From: DATGFK01 sp040007395
GTDB taxonomy: Bacteria; Chloroflexota; Anaerolineae; Aggregatilineales; UBA2796
Length of the DNA stretch: 57,115 nucleotides
NCBI GenBank assembly: GCA_040007395.1
Contig: JBDTVG010000112.1
Location: forward strand, 1 to 57,115
Direction of reading: 5' to 3'
The notes beneath the pieces were generated by a model, which ran no database searches, was not told the DNA's origin, and saw only the letters and a program-made list of their open reading frames with translations. The translations under genes were made by a program, and so were the position numbers. Below are positions 1-9,215 of the stretch, piece by piece (position 1 is the first letter of the stretch; every line of letters starts with the position of its first letter).

Positions 1-1
1 T

Positions 2-121
2 ACTACCTCGGAGTATTTCTACTCACTTATTAATGAGCGACCTCGTGTCGCACAAGGACATATTTATTGTCGAGATGTTTTGGGTGGCGTAATCCGCGAC
101 TATTACCGTCAGGCAGCCTGA
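2..121 (+). pseudogene. C-terminal remnant of an integrase-core transposase
   Basis: An open frame entering from the window edge encodes about 39 residues ending in VLGGVIRDYYRQAA followed by TGA. The same ending (xLGGxxxDYxxAA) closes the four other integrase-core transposases in this window, for example at 7056, 9062 and 11642. The usual RPHQG segment is degraded here to RPRVAQG, so this is probably a relic and not the tail of an active gene. How much lies upstream cannot be judged from the window. Confidence 0.6.
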
Positions 122-314
122 TATGACCTGTCGGACGTGGTTTTTCCACCCCACAGCGCCATGACCTTTCTGGCTGAGGTTTTTTGACCCTACGGGACAG
201 TTCATCCGTTCAGCTTTCTTGGGAGTTGAGGGTGAAAGCATACCCGATCAATCCGCCTTACTCCAGTCCACGTTCTGAAATCTGACGCTTTCGGGGTAAG
301 GTACGTAGGATTGG

Positions 315-1334
315 TTAATCTGATCGCGGAATGTCAGCAGACTGCCGAATGATCAGTTCAGGTGTTAGCATGAGATCCTCGACAGTTCTACTGTCAAGCT
401 CCTGTTCGATCATGTTGATCAGTAGGTCCGCCGCCGCATATCCCATCTGCGAAGGAGACTGACTAATCGTGGTCAGCGGTGGGATGACGAATTCCGAAAA
501 ATCAATATTATCGAAACCTACAATAGAGATCTGTTTGGGAACCGAAATATTAGATTCATACGCTGCCCGGAGCAATCCTATCGCGATCCGATCTGTCACG
601 GCAAAAGCGGCAGTTGGAACCCTCTCATTGCTAAAAATCTCAAGGCCTGTGGCAAAAGCTGCCCGTGGAGATTCATCTGTGTTGAACACACGACCAAATT
701 CATCCAGATCGTGTTCATGCACCCATCGTTGATATTCCTGAACACGCAACACGCGATCGTAGGCACCTTGTTCCGCGACACAGATGATGTGTCGATGGCC
801 TAAATCCCACAGATAATCTAGTGCCAGTCGTGCCCCAAGAATATTATCTGTATATACACCGGGGAACTCGCGATGTTTTTTCAGATCGACAACGCCGACG
901 ATATGGCGGTGCTTGCTCGTCAAAAATTCTACCGTTTTGTCGTTTTCAATCATATCTCCCAGCAACAGGATGCCATCAGCGTGGGAGTGTTCGAACATCG
1001 CGCCATAATCAATTGCGGTATAAGGCTGCGCGACATGGCCCAAAAAAAGACGAAAGCCACGGTTTACAGCAGCATTATGAATGCCTTTAAGCGTTTCACT
1101 CATAAAAGGATCGGCAATATCGCGCACGATGAGGCCTATCAAAGAACTGCGGCTGCCGCGCAACCCCCGCGCTAAAAGATTGGGGCGATAACCTAACTCA
1201 GCCGCTACCGCAAAAATCCTCTGGCGAGTTTCTTCGCTAATAAATCCGCCCACCTCACGTCCATTTAACACACGCGATACTGTGGCGATAGAAACACCGA
1301 CTTGTTCAGAAATATCTTTAAGTCTAGCTACCAT
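315..1334 (-). CDS. LacI/GalR-family transcriptional repressor
   Basis: A sugar-responsive DNA-binding regulator of 339 residues, the normal length for the family. Residues about 4-25 form the LacI helix-turn-helix (LKDISEQVGVSIATVSRVLN) followed by the hinge helix. Residues about 60-335 form the periplasmic-binding-protein-like effector and dimerisation domain, with the typical start IGLIVRDIADPF and the late segment SIVGFDN. It is transcribed away from the sugar ABC operon that begins at 1967. A LacI-type operator lies on the promoter of that operon, so it is very probably the local repressor (inference). The ligand is not readable from sequence; the RbsA-type transporter and aldose 1-epimerase nearby suggest a monosaccharide. 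The frame is intact even though the downstream transport genes are broken. Confidence 0.9.
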   Translation of the reverse strand: MVARLKDISEQVGVSIATVSRVLNGREVGGFISEETRQRIFAVAAELGYRPNLLARGLRGSRSSLIGLIVRDIADPFMSETLKGIHNAAVNRGFRLFLGHVAQPYTAIDYGAMFEHSHADGILLLGDMIENDKTVEFLTSKHRHIVGVVDLKKHREFPGVYTDNILGARLALDYLWDLGHRHIICVAEQGAYDRVLRVQEYQRWVHEHDLDEFGRVFNTDESPRAAFATGLEIFSNERVPTAAFAVTDRIAIGLLRAAYESNISVPKQISIVGFDNIDFSEFVIPPLTTISQSPSQMGYAAADLLINMIEQELDSRTVEDLMLTPELIIRQSADIPRSD

Positions 1335-1373
1335 ATTAGCCCTTTATTGACGACTCTGAGGGCTGAACCTACA

Positions 1374-1683
1374 GGGCTGTTGCAAAGTAGTTGTCCTCAC
1401 CCTAAATCCCTATCCACCAGCGTTTGGGGAGACGACAGTTTTTGGATCAAGGTTTGAATCCTGTGTCAGAAGGGTTCAAGACGGATATTTCAAACAGGCT
1501 TGCTTGAAAATTACCGTTTACGAACCCTGATAGAGCTATTCTAACCATCATTTTAAAACTGTCGTCTCCCCAACCACTGGTGTAGAGAGGGACTTCCAGA
1601 CTCGTGTAACTCCCCCCTCCACTGCGTAGCGAGGGGCAGGGGGGAGGAGCATTAAAAGTCATATCCTGACTTTGCAACAGCCC
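1374..1683. repeat. MITE-like element with nested inverted repeats
   Basis: The outer arms are a perfect 14-bp inverted repeat (1374-1387 and 1670-1683, GGGCTGTTGCAAAG). Inside them is a perfect 19-bp inverted repeat (1424-1442 and 1555-1573, TTGGGGAGACGACAGTTTT). Between the two layers are further imperfect pairings around CCCTATCCACCAG and CTGGTGTAGAGAGGG. The segment near 1395 (CCTCACCCTAAATCCCT) recurs at about 41956 in the terminator of the polysaccharide cluster, so part of it is a dispersed repeat. No credible protein is encoded. The size of about 310 bp, the terminal inverted repeats and the lack of a gene fit a miniature inverted-repeat element (inference). Confidence 0.65.
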
Positions 1684-1858
1684 CAGCTGAACCAAAGCCC
1701 GCACAAACCGTAAACTTAGCGCAATGCGACAGATTTGGCAATTGACATCGTGCATTTCAACCAAAAAACAGATCACGCTCGACTCCCCTACACTCTACGT
1801 TATTTAAAATCGTTCTCTGCACCTATTTAGCAACAATTTGTAGAAATTTTCCAATCTC

Positions 1859-1887
1859 TTGACTATACTATTTGATAACAATACAAT
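1859..1887 (+). promoter_or_regulatory. Sigma-70-type promoter of the sugar ABC operon
   Basis: TTGACT (1859-1864) and TACAAT (1882-1887) are separated by exactly 17 bp. They lie 80 bp upstream of the RbsA-like start codon, in an AT-rich stretch with no other gene. Confidence 0.7.
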
Positions 1888-1888
1888 G

Positions 1889-1910
1889 GAAAACGTTTAC
1901 TGCAAACGCT
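1889..1910 (+). promoter_or_regulatory. LacI-family operator over the transcription start
   Basis: Directly after the -10 box are GAAAACGTTTAC, with the palindromic core AAACGTTT (1891-1898), and TGCAAACGCT. This resembles the AANCGNTT core bound by LacI/GalR regulators. Its place at the expected transcription start is the classic position for repression. The likely binder is the repressor encoded at 315-1334 (inference). Confidence 0.6.
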
Positions 1911-1966
1911 ACAATAGTTTATCTACCCAATTATGACCTTTAAATATTGTCAAGAGATTTTGATAC

Positions 1967-3463
1967 ATGCCTGTCTTGTTGGAAGCTTTCAAAATTACAA
2001 AACAGTTTCCAGGCACTCTAGCGCTTGATCAGGTGCAGTTGGATTTGTACCCCGGCGAGATTCATGCTGTCATGGGTGAAAACGGTGCCGGGAAAAGTAA
2101 GCTCATGAAAATCCTGTCGGCCGTAACTACGGCGGACTCCGGTGAGATTCGCTTTGAAGGCAATGCTATCGCGCCAGCTAGCCCACACGAAGCGCTCGCA
2201 TTTGGAATTGCAACTGTGTATCAGGAACTCAGCTTAATACCAACGCTCACTGTTGCAGAGAACGTCTATCCAGGGCGCTTGCCTACGAATGCGCTGGGTA
2301 TGGTGAAGTATGGAGAACTTTTTCAAAATGCAGCACAGGTACTAGAAAAGCTCAATGTATCAGTTTCTCCACGAGTCCCGGTGGAAATACTCTCGATTGC
2401 CAATCAGCAGCTTGGAGAGATCACAAAAGCGCTGTCCTCCAATTGCACAGTGCTTATCCTGGATGAGCCGACTTCCGCACTTACAGACCGAGAATCCGAT
2501 ACATTGTTAGCATTTTTACGACGCTTGGCTGAAAGCGGCATCGGCATTCTTTACATTAGTCATAAGCTCAAAGAGGTTTTTGCAATCGCGTCTCGCATTA
2601 CCGTACTACGAGACGGTAAATATGTTGGCACAAGGAACAAGGCTGATGTGACACCAGATGAAATCATCAAAATGATGGTGGGGCGTGAACTCGGCAATAT
2701 GTACCCGCCAAAGGGCGAAAAGACCGAACACCCGCTCTTAGAAGTCCGCAACTTCCGACTACCCACCTCAGAGGCACATAATACTTTTACGTTGTATAGA
2801 GGCGAGGTGCTCGGTTTTGCAGGCTTGATTGGTGTCGGTCGTACAGAACCCGCACGGGCAATTTTTGGCGCAGGTCTAAAGGTTCAGGGTGAGATTTTAC
2901 TGCACGGTGTACTAATAAAAATCGGTTCGCCTAAAGATGCCATTGAACATGGCATCGGCTATTTGCCAGAAGACCGTAAGGCGGCGGGCTTATTCCTGGA
3001 AATGAGTCTCAAATGGAATATTGAGGCGGCGGTTGTCGATGCGGTGAGTATGCACGGATACGTTTCCCTCGCCAAAGAACGTGCGCTCGCCGATCATCAC
3101 ATAAACCAATTAAATGTCATTACATCGAGCATCGAACAAGAAGTGCGACGGTTGAGTGGTGGCAATCAACAAAAAGCTTTGGTCGCCAAGTGGCTAGCGA
3201 TTAAGCCGAAAATCCTAATCGTTGATGAGCCGACCCGTGGCATTGATGTTGGAGCGAAAAAGGAAATTCACTTTCTCTTGCGTTCATTAGCAGATAACGG
3301 GGTGGGGGTGATCATCATCTCGTCCGAATTGCTCGAAGTAATAGGAATGAGTGACCGAATCCTGGTCATCCACAACGGCGCTATCGTCGCAGAATACGAT
3401 GCTCAGACAGTTACTGAAAAACAAATCATTCGTTCGGCAAGCGGTCAAAAGGTTAGTGAATAG
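1967..3463 (+). CDS. Sugar ABC transporter ATPase, RbsA/MglA type
   Basis: The energising subunit of a CUT2-type monosaccharide importer: 498 residues with two fused nucleotide-binding domains. Domain 1 has a Walker A at about 37-45 (GENGAGKSK), a signature-like LSIANQQ near 142, Walker B LILDEPTSAL and the H-switch in ISHKLKE. Domain 2 has the degenerate P-loop GLIGVGRTE usual for this family, LSGGNQQ and Walker B LIVDEPTRGID. The Walker A of domain 1 reads GKSK where GKST is almost universal; the Mg-ligand serine is kept. The permease frame begins 3 nt after the stop codon. The two partner genes downstream are broken, so this ATPase probably has no working transporter unless homologues elsewhere supply them. 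Confidence 0.9.
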   Translation: MPVLLEAFKITKQFPGTLALDQVQLDLYPGEIHAVMGENGAGKSKLMKILSAVTTADSGEIRFEGNAIAPASPHEALAFGIATVYQELSLIPTLTVAENVYPGRLPTNALGMVKYGELFQNAAQVLEKLNVSVSPRVPVEILSIANQQLGEITKALSSNCTVLILDEPTSALTDRESDTLLAFLRRLAESGIGILYISHKLKEVFAIASRITVLRDGKYVGTRNKADVTPDEIIKMMVGRELGNMYPPKGEKTEHPLLEVRNFRLPTSEAHNTFTLYRGEVLGFAGLIGVGRTEPARAIFGAGLKVQGEILLHGVLIKIGSPKDAIEHGIGYLPEDRKAAGLFLEMSLKWNIEAAVVDAVSMHGYVSLAKERALADHHINQLNVITSSIEQEVRRLSGGNQQKALVAKWLAIKPKILIVDEPTRGIDVGAKKEIHFLLRSLADNGVGVIIISSELLEVIGMSDRILVIHNGAIVAEYDAQTVTEKQIIRSASGQKVSE

Positions 3464-3466
3464 TTC

Positions 3467-4500
3467 ATGGAAGAAACAAGCCTTTTGAGTACAGTTCCCG
3501 CTAAGCACAAACCCGCCTCGTCGATCCATTTTCTGGTTCGCTTGCTGTGGGTGCGTGAGTTTGCCTTGATTTTAATGATCGTATTTATCGGACTAGCCTT
3601 GCATCTCCTGACAGGTCATTTCCTCACCACGCCAAATTTGAATGCGATTGCATTAGGGTTCGCAACCTCAGCGATTATTGTCCTCGGCATGACAGCAGCA
3701 TTGGTGTCTGGCGGCTTTGATCTGTCAGTTGGGTCCGTTTTTGCTGTGGGTGGCGTTACTGTCGCAGTTGCCCTTCGTGCCAAATTGCCTATTCCAATCG
3801 CAATCTTATATGGCCTCGGCATAGGACTACTCGCGGGTCTCGTTAATGGCCTACTGATTACTAAAGTACGGATCAATCCATTCATTACTACGCTGGGAAT
3901 GTTGGGCATCGCACGAGGGGCCAGCTTGGCGATTACCGTGGGGACCCCGATTGGAATTCATGCCGAGGATTTCCTAGTTTATGGGCAGGGGAAATTTCTG
4001 GAAATCCCCAATCTTATCCTGATTGCATTGTTCGTTATTCTGATTGGTAACATTTTGATGCGGCGCTCGGTAGCCTTCCGGCAAATCTACTATATCGGTG
4101 GTAACGAAGAGGCGGCGCGGTTGTCTGGCATCAATGCTGACCAAGTAAAAACTGGTTTTTATGTCCTAGCGGGAACACTGGCTGCTCTAGCAGGGGTACT
4201 GTTGGTTTCGCGTTTTACCGTTGCCGACCCTGGTACGGGCAACGGTGAGAAACTACGTATTATTGCCGCTTGCATCATTGGTGGGTGCAGCTTGAGCAGG
4301 GGAAAGGAACCGTTATTAGCGGTTTATTTGGCCTCATCTTCGTTGGATTTATTAATAACGGCATGATCCTGTTGCAGGTGCCAGTTTATTGGCAGCAACT
4401 AACAATGGGTGTGGTATTGCTGCTGGCAGTGGGTTTCGACACCCTTAGCCAGCGTTGGCAAGTCCGTTCGCGGGGTAAGACGGCTGACACTGCTCCGTAG
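3467..4500 (+). pseudogene. Frameshifted RbsC-like sugar ABC permease
   Basis: The membrane subunit that would pair with the upstream ATPase. The first frame (3467-4366) encodes several hydrophobic helices and the family stretch GGFDLSVGSVFAVGG. It then leaves the family sequence near 4300, after the GGCSL stretch. The family sequence resumes in another frame (GTVISGLFGLIFVGFINNG, then the last two helices) and ends at 4500. One small frameshift at about 4295-4312 would restore a protein of about 344 residues, the normal RbsC length. It is either a true pseudogene or a sequence error; the decay of the next gene favours a pseudogene. Confidence 0.8.
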
Positions 4501-4537
4501 CGTGAATTTACATGATTTAGTTGAAAGGACCTACAAA

Positions 4538-5239
4538 GTGAAAAGACGAGATTTTCTCAAAAGTTCGAGTATGGCTGCTGCCACCGCACTTCTAGTGTCG
4601 TATGGCTTAAAGCCGTCCAAAGCACAGGCCAATGACACCTAATTCCATGGCCGCATTCCTGTCAGGCATCGATTACTGGAAAGACTGTAATCGTGGGATG
4701 CAGGATGCTGCTGCATACCTAGGCGTGAAGGCTGTCTACACTGGCACGCCGGACTATGACATCACAAAGGATGCAGAAGCGCTAGATTCGACGATTGCCC
4801 AACAGCCCGCGGGTCTCTTGGTCACTGTTATCAATGCTGATGGGCTCAAACCCTCTATTGATAAGGCTGTCGCTGCGGGTACTCCAATCGTCACGTTCGA
4901 CGCGGACTCTCCAGCCAGCAAGCGGCATTCGTTTGTCGGCACGGGCAACTATGCTGCTGACGTGGTTGCCGCACGATACCTAGGGCCATTGGTCAAAGCT
5001 GGCAAGGAAGGAACACTTGACCTGATCGACAAAGGTGACCTAGGCGCGACGTTGGCGCAGGGCACATGGCAAATGGGCTTCTGGGGCATGTTGTTCCTAT
5101 ATATGGTTCGCAACAGCAAGATCAAGTCTGTTACTGACTGGAAAGCAGCCGGAATCTCACCCCTACCCCGAGCGTTGATACCGGTGTTGTTGTCATCAAC
5201 AAGGACAACAGCAAATATTGGCGAGCTGCCAAGAAGTAA
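4538..5239 (+). pseudogene. Broken Tat-exported sugar-binding protein
   Basis: The substrate-binding subunit of the importer. It starts at GTG 4538 after AAAGGA and encodes a Tat signal (KRRDFLK, then an alanine-rich hydrophobic stretch and AQA cleavage region). It hits a stop at about 4642. The body continues in another frame from 4632 with family sequence (GIDYWKDCNRGMQDAAAYLG, AGTPIVTFDADSP). After GDLGATLAQ about 100 residues of a normal binding protein are missing before WQMGFWGM. A second frameshift near 5165 is needed to reach the natural end DTGVVVINKDNSKYWRAAKK and stop at 5237-5239. Two frameshifts and an internal deletion make it non-functional. Confidence 0.85.
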
Positions 5240-5320
5240 TCTATCAAAAGGCGTGAAAGTATGCGCCTCCATCAACTTATCCAATCGATAACTATATGTG
5301 CATTTAGGAGAAATTGTTTC

Positions 5321-6505
5321 ATGAAAACGACATATCGCCCATTAGTTCAACGCGCTTATAATCTAGGCGGGGTAATCAAATCTTTGCTACTTATTGCGTT
5401 AATCGTGGGTCTCATGACAACGACTTCAGCCCGTGCAGCCGGTGGCTCTATCTCAAAGAGTGCCTACGGGAAAACTGCTGATGGTATCGCGGTCGACGAA
5501 TATACAATGACAAATGCGAACAAAATAGAAGTGAAGATCATTACTTATGGTGGTACCGTCACTTCATTAAAGGTTCCCGACCGCAACGGTAACTGGGCTA
5601 GTATTGTCCTCGGCTTCGACAAGCTATCGGATTACGAAACCATGAGTCCTTACTTCGGCGCAATTATCGGCCGCTATGGCAACCGGATTGCGAAGGGCAA
5701 ATTCACGCTGGATGGCAAAGAATATACGCTGGCAGTGAACAATGGCAAAAACACCCTGCATGGTGGAAAAAAGGGCTTCGACAAGCAGGTTTGGGATGCT
5801 AAACCCATTGAGGGTTTCGGCAGTGAGGCGCTTGAGTTAAGCCGTATCAGCAAAGATGGCGAAGAAGGCTATCCCGGTAACTTGACGGTCAAAGTTGTGT
5901 ACACCCTGACCGACAAAAATGAATTGAAGATCGACTACACCGCTACCACTGACAAGGATACAGTTATCAACCTGACGCACCACTCCTACTTCAATATGGC
6001 AGGCAATGGATCAGGGTCTATCGACAACCAGATTCTTATGATCAACGCCGATAAATATGTCCCTATCGACGACGGGGGGATTCCAACTGGCGACATGACT
6101 CCTGTAGATGGGACTCCCTTCGACTTTCGTAGCGCCAAGCAAATCGGCCCCGCTGTCCGGTCTAGCGACCCACAAATCATCAATGGGCGCGGCATCGATC
6201 ATAGCTTTGTGCTGAATCGAACAGACGACAAGTCTCTGCAAATGGCCGCACGTCTATATGACCCAGCTTCGGGCCGCACGATGGATATTTGGGCTACAGA
6301 GCCGGGTCTGGAGGTCTATACAGGCAATTTCCTTGATGGCACCTTGCACGGCTCCAGCGGCGGGATGTATCGTCAGGGAGAAGCGATTTGTCTTGAACCG
6401 CAGCACTTCCCAGACTCGCCGAATCAGCCAAAATTCCCATCCACAACCCTCAAACCCGGCGATACCTATACAACATCGACTGTTTTCAAGTTCACAACGA
6501 ATTAG
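5321..6505 (+). CDS. Secreted aldose 1-epimerase (mutarotase)
   Basis: Interconverts alpha and beta anomers of aldoses such as galactose or glucose. It has 394 residues from ATG 5321, chosen because AGGAG lies 10 nt upstream; an in-frame ATG at 5261 lacks such a site. The N-terminus has a hydrophobic signal segment (SLLLIALIVGLMTTTSARA), so the enzyme probably acts outside the membrane. Family motifs are GRYGNRIAKGKF, the catalytic-histidine regions TLHGGKKGFD and NLTHHSYFN, and the C-terminal glutamate region ICLEPQHFPDSPN. It follows the broken binding protein by about 80 bp and looks like the last gene of the sugar operon. Unlike the transporter genes it is intact. Confidence 0.93.
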   Translation: MKTTYRPLVQRAYNLGGVIKSLLLIALIVGLMTTTSARAAGGSISKSAYGKTADGIAVDEYTMTNANKIEVKIITYGGTVTSLKVPDRNGNWASIVLGFDKLSDYETMSPYFGAIIGRYGNRIAKGKFTLDGKEYTLAVNNGKNTLHGGKKGFDKQVWDAKPIEGFGSEALELSRISKDGEEGYPGNLTVKVVYTLTDKNELKIDYTATTDKDTVINLTHHSYFNMAGNGSGSIDNQILMINADKYVPIDDGGIPTGDMTPVDGTPFDFRSAKQIGPAVRSSDPQIINGRGIDHSFVLNRTDDKSLQMAARLYDPASGRTMDIWATEPGLEVYTGNFLDGTLHGSSGGMYRQGEAICLEPQHFPDSPNQPKFPSTTLKPGDTYTTSTVFKFTTN

Positions 6506-6518
6506 ACGGAAGTTCTAC

Positions 6519-6542
6519 GGGGAGTGGGTACACCCGCTCCCC
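6519..6542 (+). terminator. Strong stem-loop after the epimerase gene
   Basis: GGGGAGTGGG and CCCGCTCCCC form a 10-bp stem (one G-T pair) around a TACA loop, 13 nt after the stop codon. No T-run follows, so it could be an mRNA 3' end stabiliser or a non-canonical terminator. Confidence 0.5.
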
Positions 6543-7014
6543 TGTGAGTCATTTAACGGTTTTGTCAGAACTGAGAAGGTATTGGCCATGACCATAAAAT
6601 CGACGTGGAATTGTCCCTTTGTCCACTAAAATCAGGCAATCGAGACAGATACCAAAGCTGCTGGGCTGGCTACTTAAGACATCTGAGCCGGGAAGCCTGG
6701 GTCAGGCAGCCAATTGGTAGCGATGATGCGAACCACCCAAGATCGGAAAGGAGTACACTGGACCAACGCGCCATTTCGGTTTGTTTTCGTCTGGTAATGG
6801 AACTAGGAGGTATTTGCCCAAGCTCCTGATGCGAACGAAAATGTTTGAAATCCGTCACATATGTGTTGAGGATACCCATGAGATGCCTGTCCCAAGACGA
6901 GAAAATGATTGAGGCATTCATGCCTGCGCTGGACAGTTTGCACGTCCGTTCGAGATTTTGAGTGTCGAATGGCAGTGCTTTAGGCCGCTGCTCGATAATA
7001 GTGGTGGTGGAGAC
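6543..7014. other. Gene-poor spacer before the mobile-element island
   Basis: About 470 bp with only short open frames, none with a recognisable motif or convincing ribosome site. I see no clear repeat or RNA in it. It may hold degraded IS sequence, because both IS relics to its right are truncated on this side, but no alignment supports that by eye. Confidence 0.4.
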
Positions 7015-7015
7015 C

Positions 7016-8286
7016 TGTGGAGGATACTTAGCGTATTCAGGGCTAATTGAGCAGGTTATGCGGCCCGACGATAGTCGTAGTGCAGACCTCCGAGCACTGG
7101 CAACCCCCTGACCGTTTGATCGGCTTGTCCAGTTCGTTCATAAATGTCAATGGGAACGGGGATGCGCTGTGTCAGACCTTGATGCGGACGCGCCTGGTTA
7201 TAAAAGGTAATGTATTCAGCAGCAAGCCGCTGGAGATGGTGCTGGCTCAGGATTACCATGTGATCGAGGCACTCGCGGCGTACACTACCGAGCAGACGTT
7301 CACAGATGGCATTGGCCTTGGGTGCCGCGACCGGCGTGTGCAGCAGTCGGATGTCCGTCCCTTGCACGACATGCTCAAACTGAACGCTATACTTGCCATC
7401 GTTATCGCATATCAAGAAGCGCGGCCCTTCGCCAAAGGGGATCGCCTCACGCATCTGCTGAGCGACCCAAGCATCGCTTGGTGAGCGGGTAACCCCGACC
7501 CGTACTATACGACGTGATCCTAGCTCAATGATGAAGAACAAGAAGATACTGCGGAAGAACACATCGTAAGTCTGCAGGAAGTCACAGGCCCAAATGTCGT
7601 TGCCATGATTGGCAATAAACGTGGCCCATGTCTGCGTCTTGGCTGACGGTGGTAGCCCGCGTCGCGCTTGGCTTAAATAGCGTTGTATAGTTCGCCTATT
7701 CACACGAATGCCCAGCTTCAACAGTTCACCCTGAATCCGTTTGCTACCCCATAAACGATTATTGACGGTCATTTCTTGGATCAGCCCAATCGTCTCGGCT
7801 GAAATTCTCGGCACTCGCGCCTTGCCTTTGGATTTTTGACGCCAGAACAGACGAAAGCCAGCCCGATGCCATGTCAGTAACGTATCCGGTTTGACGACAA
7901 ATAAGCAATCCTTCCAGCCTCGCACTTTCGCCGCCAGCAATACCAGCAACGTCCGATCTCGGCGCGTAGGCGGGGACGCGGTTTCTGCCGTTTCAAGACA
8001 ACAAGTTGCTGTCGAAGAAACGCATTTTCTGCAATCAGGTCTTGTCGGCTCCTTGTCAAATCTGCCAAGGTCCCTCTCAGCAACCTATCCGCTGTTGGTC
8101 GCGTCTACCCTTTCCAAGCTGTTTGTATCTGGCCCACGATAGAACCGATTGCACCTCCGAATCGTCGCTGAAATAGTTCGACCAGCATGGAAACTCTACC
8201 TTTCGGGAAAAATGCTTAATTTTCGCGCCGAATTATAGCCAATGGCCTGTCACACTATCAGGCATTTGCATTAAGTATCCCCCACA
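7016..8286. mobile_element. Integrase-core insertion sequence, 1271 bp, inactivated
   Basis: The ends are near-perfect inverted repeats: TGTGGAGGATACTTA at 7016-7030 against TAAGTATCCCCCACA at 8272-8286 (one mismatch). The length matches the 1269 bp calculated for the related IS at 11603-19487 after its intron is removed. The ends share the TGTGG(G/A)GG start with that element. The single transposase gene is broken. The right end abuts a truncated transposase (8288-9062), so this copy probably landed inside an older IS. Confidence 0.75.
7056..8160 (-). pseudogene. Integrase-core (rve/DDE) transposase, frameshift plus stop
   Basis: The main frame (7056-7949) encodes 297 residues with the DDE integrase fold: first Asp in WACDFLQT, second in LICDNDGKY, Glu in SVRRECLD, then NQARPHQGL and the family C-terminus VLGGLHYDYRRAA. 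The N-terminal coiled segment (LIAENAFLRQQLVVLKRQ) is in a different frame. It joins at about 7950-7975 through a one-base frameshift. An in-frame TAG near 8112 interrupts the segment corresponding to AWxKP in the copy at 19424. The two lesions make it inactive. No slippery heptamer is obvious at the frame junction, so programmed frameshifting is unlikely. Confidence 0.8.
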
Positions 8287-8287
8287 G

Positions 8288-9062
8288 CCCTAGCATGGTG
8301 CAACGATGGAGTTTCCGCATACTACGGGTGCAAGTTATTCTCCGACTAGCACACGAGAATCAATGGGGTGATGAGCGCATTACTGGGGAGCTGAAGAAGT
8401 TAGGCTATCGAATCAGCCAGGAAACAGTTCGGAAAATCCTGCGCAGACATGGCATTTTGCCCATTCCAGCACAGCGAGTCTCTTCCAATTGGCGTACCTT
8501 TATTAATCACTACAAGGCGACATTCCTGGCTTGCGATTTCTTCACCGTCGAAACCATTCGCTTGTAGACCTTGTATGTATTCTTTTTGATTGAAATAGGC
8601 ACACGGCGCGTGCATGTAGCGGGAATCACAACACAGCCAACCCAACAGCGGGTAACGCAACAAGCGCGCCAATGCTTGTGGAACCTGGAGACGGAAGCAC
8701 GACTGTTTACGCATTTGGTACGCGATAATGATGGCAAATACAGTGCATCGTTTGATGCTATCTTCGAGTCAGCGAGGATTGAAGTGGTGTGCACCCCCGT
8801 TCGTGCCCTGCGAGCCAATGCCTATGCTGAGCGATGGGTACGCTCGGTGCGCGAAGAATGCCTCAACCAGGTCATTATTCTCGACCAGCGTCATCTCGCC
8901 TATGTCCTGCGTGAGTACGCCCACTTTTTCAACACAGCACGACCCCATCAGGGCATCAATCTGCAAATGCCGTGTCCACCTGTTACCCGGTTGACATCCG
9001 GCACGGTTAGGCGACGAGATCGTCTTGGCGGCATCCTCCATGATTACTACCGCGCTGCTTGA
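8288..9062 (+). pseudogene. Truncated integrase-core transposase with in-frame stop
   Basis: One frame encodes NQWGDERITGELKKLGYRIS (helix-turn-helix region), ACDFFTVE (first Asp), HLVRDNDGKY (second Asp), SVREECLNQ (Glu), NTARPHQGI and the ending LGGILHDYYRAA. It is interrupted by TAG at 8565-8567, directly before TLYVFFLIEIGTRR; a CAG (Gln) codon is the likely ancestor. The N-terminal coiled segment is missing because the gene begins exactly at the end of the adjacent IS (8286). It is more diverged from the other copies than they are from each other. Confidence 0.8.
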
Positions 9063-9215
9063 GCATCCATTATCGTGGATAGCATTTTTTGCTAATACAG
9101 GAGCATTGCTTTGGTAGACACGGGCAGTTCCTCCTCAAAGATCTGCGATTACTGCTGGAGATGAACTAGCACGATACCATCTCACCGCAGTAAGTAAATG
9201 AATGTGGGTAATTGC

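Noticed and set aside
1447..1776. Minus-strand frame of 109 codons
   Set aside because: It runs through the nested inverted repeat and has no motif or ribosome site; it is a by-product of the repeat.
6670..6921. Minus-strand frame of 83 codons with FRSHQELGQ, slightly like an integrase RPHQGLGQ motif
   Set aside because: The rest of the frame shows no integrase sequence, and a single short resemblance is not enough.
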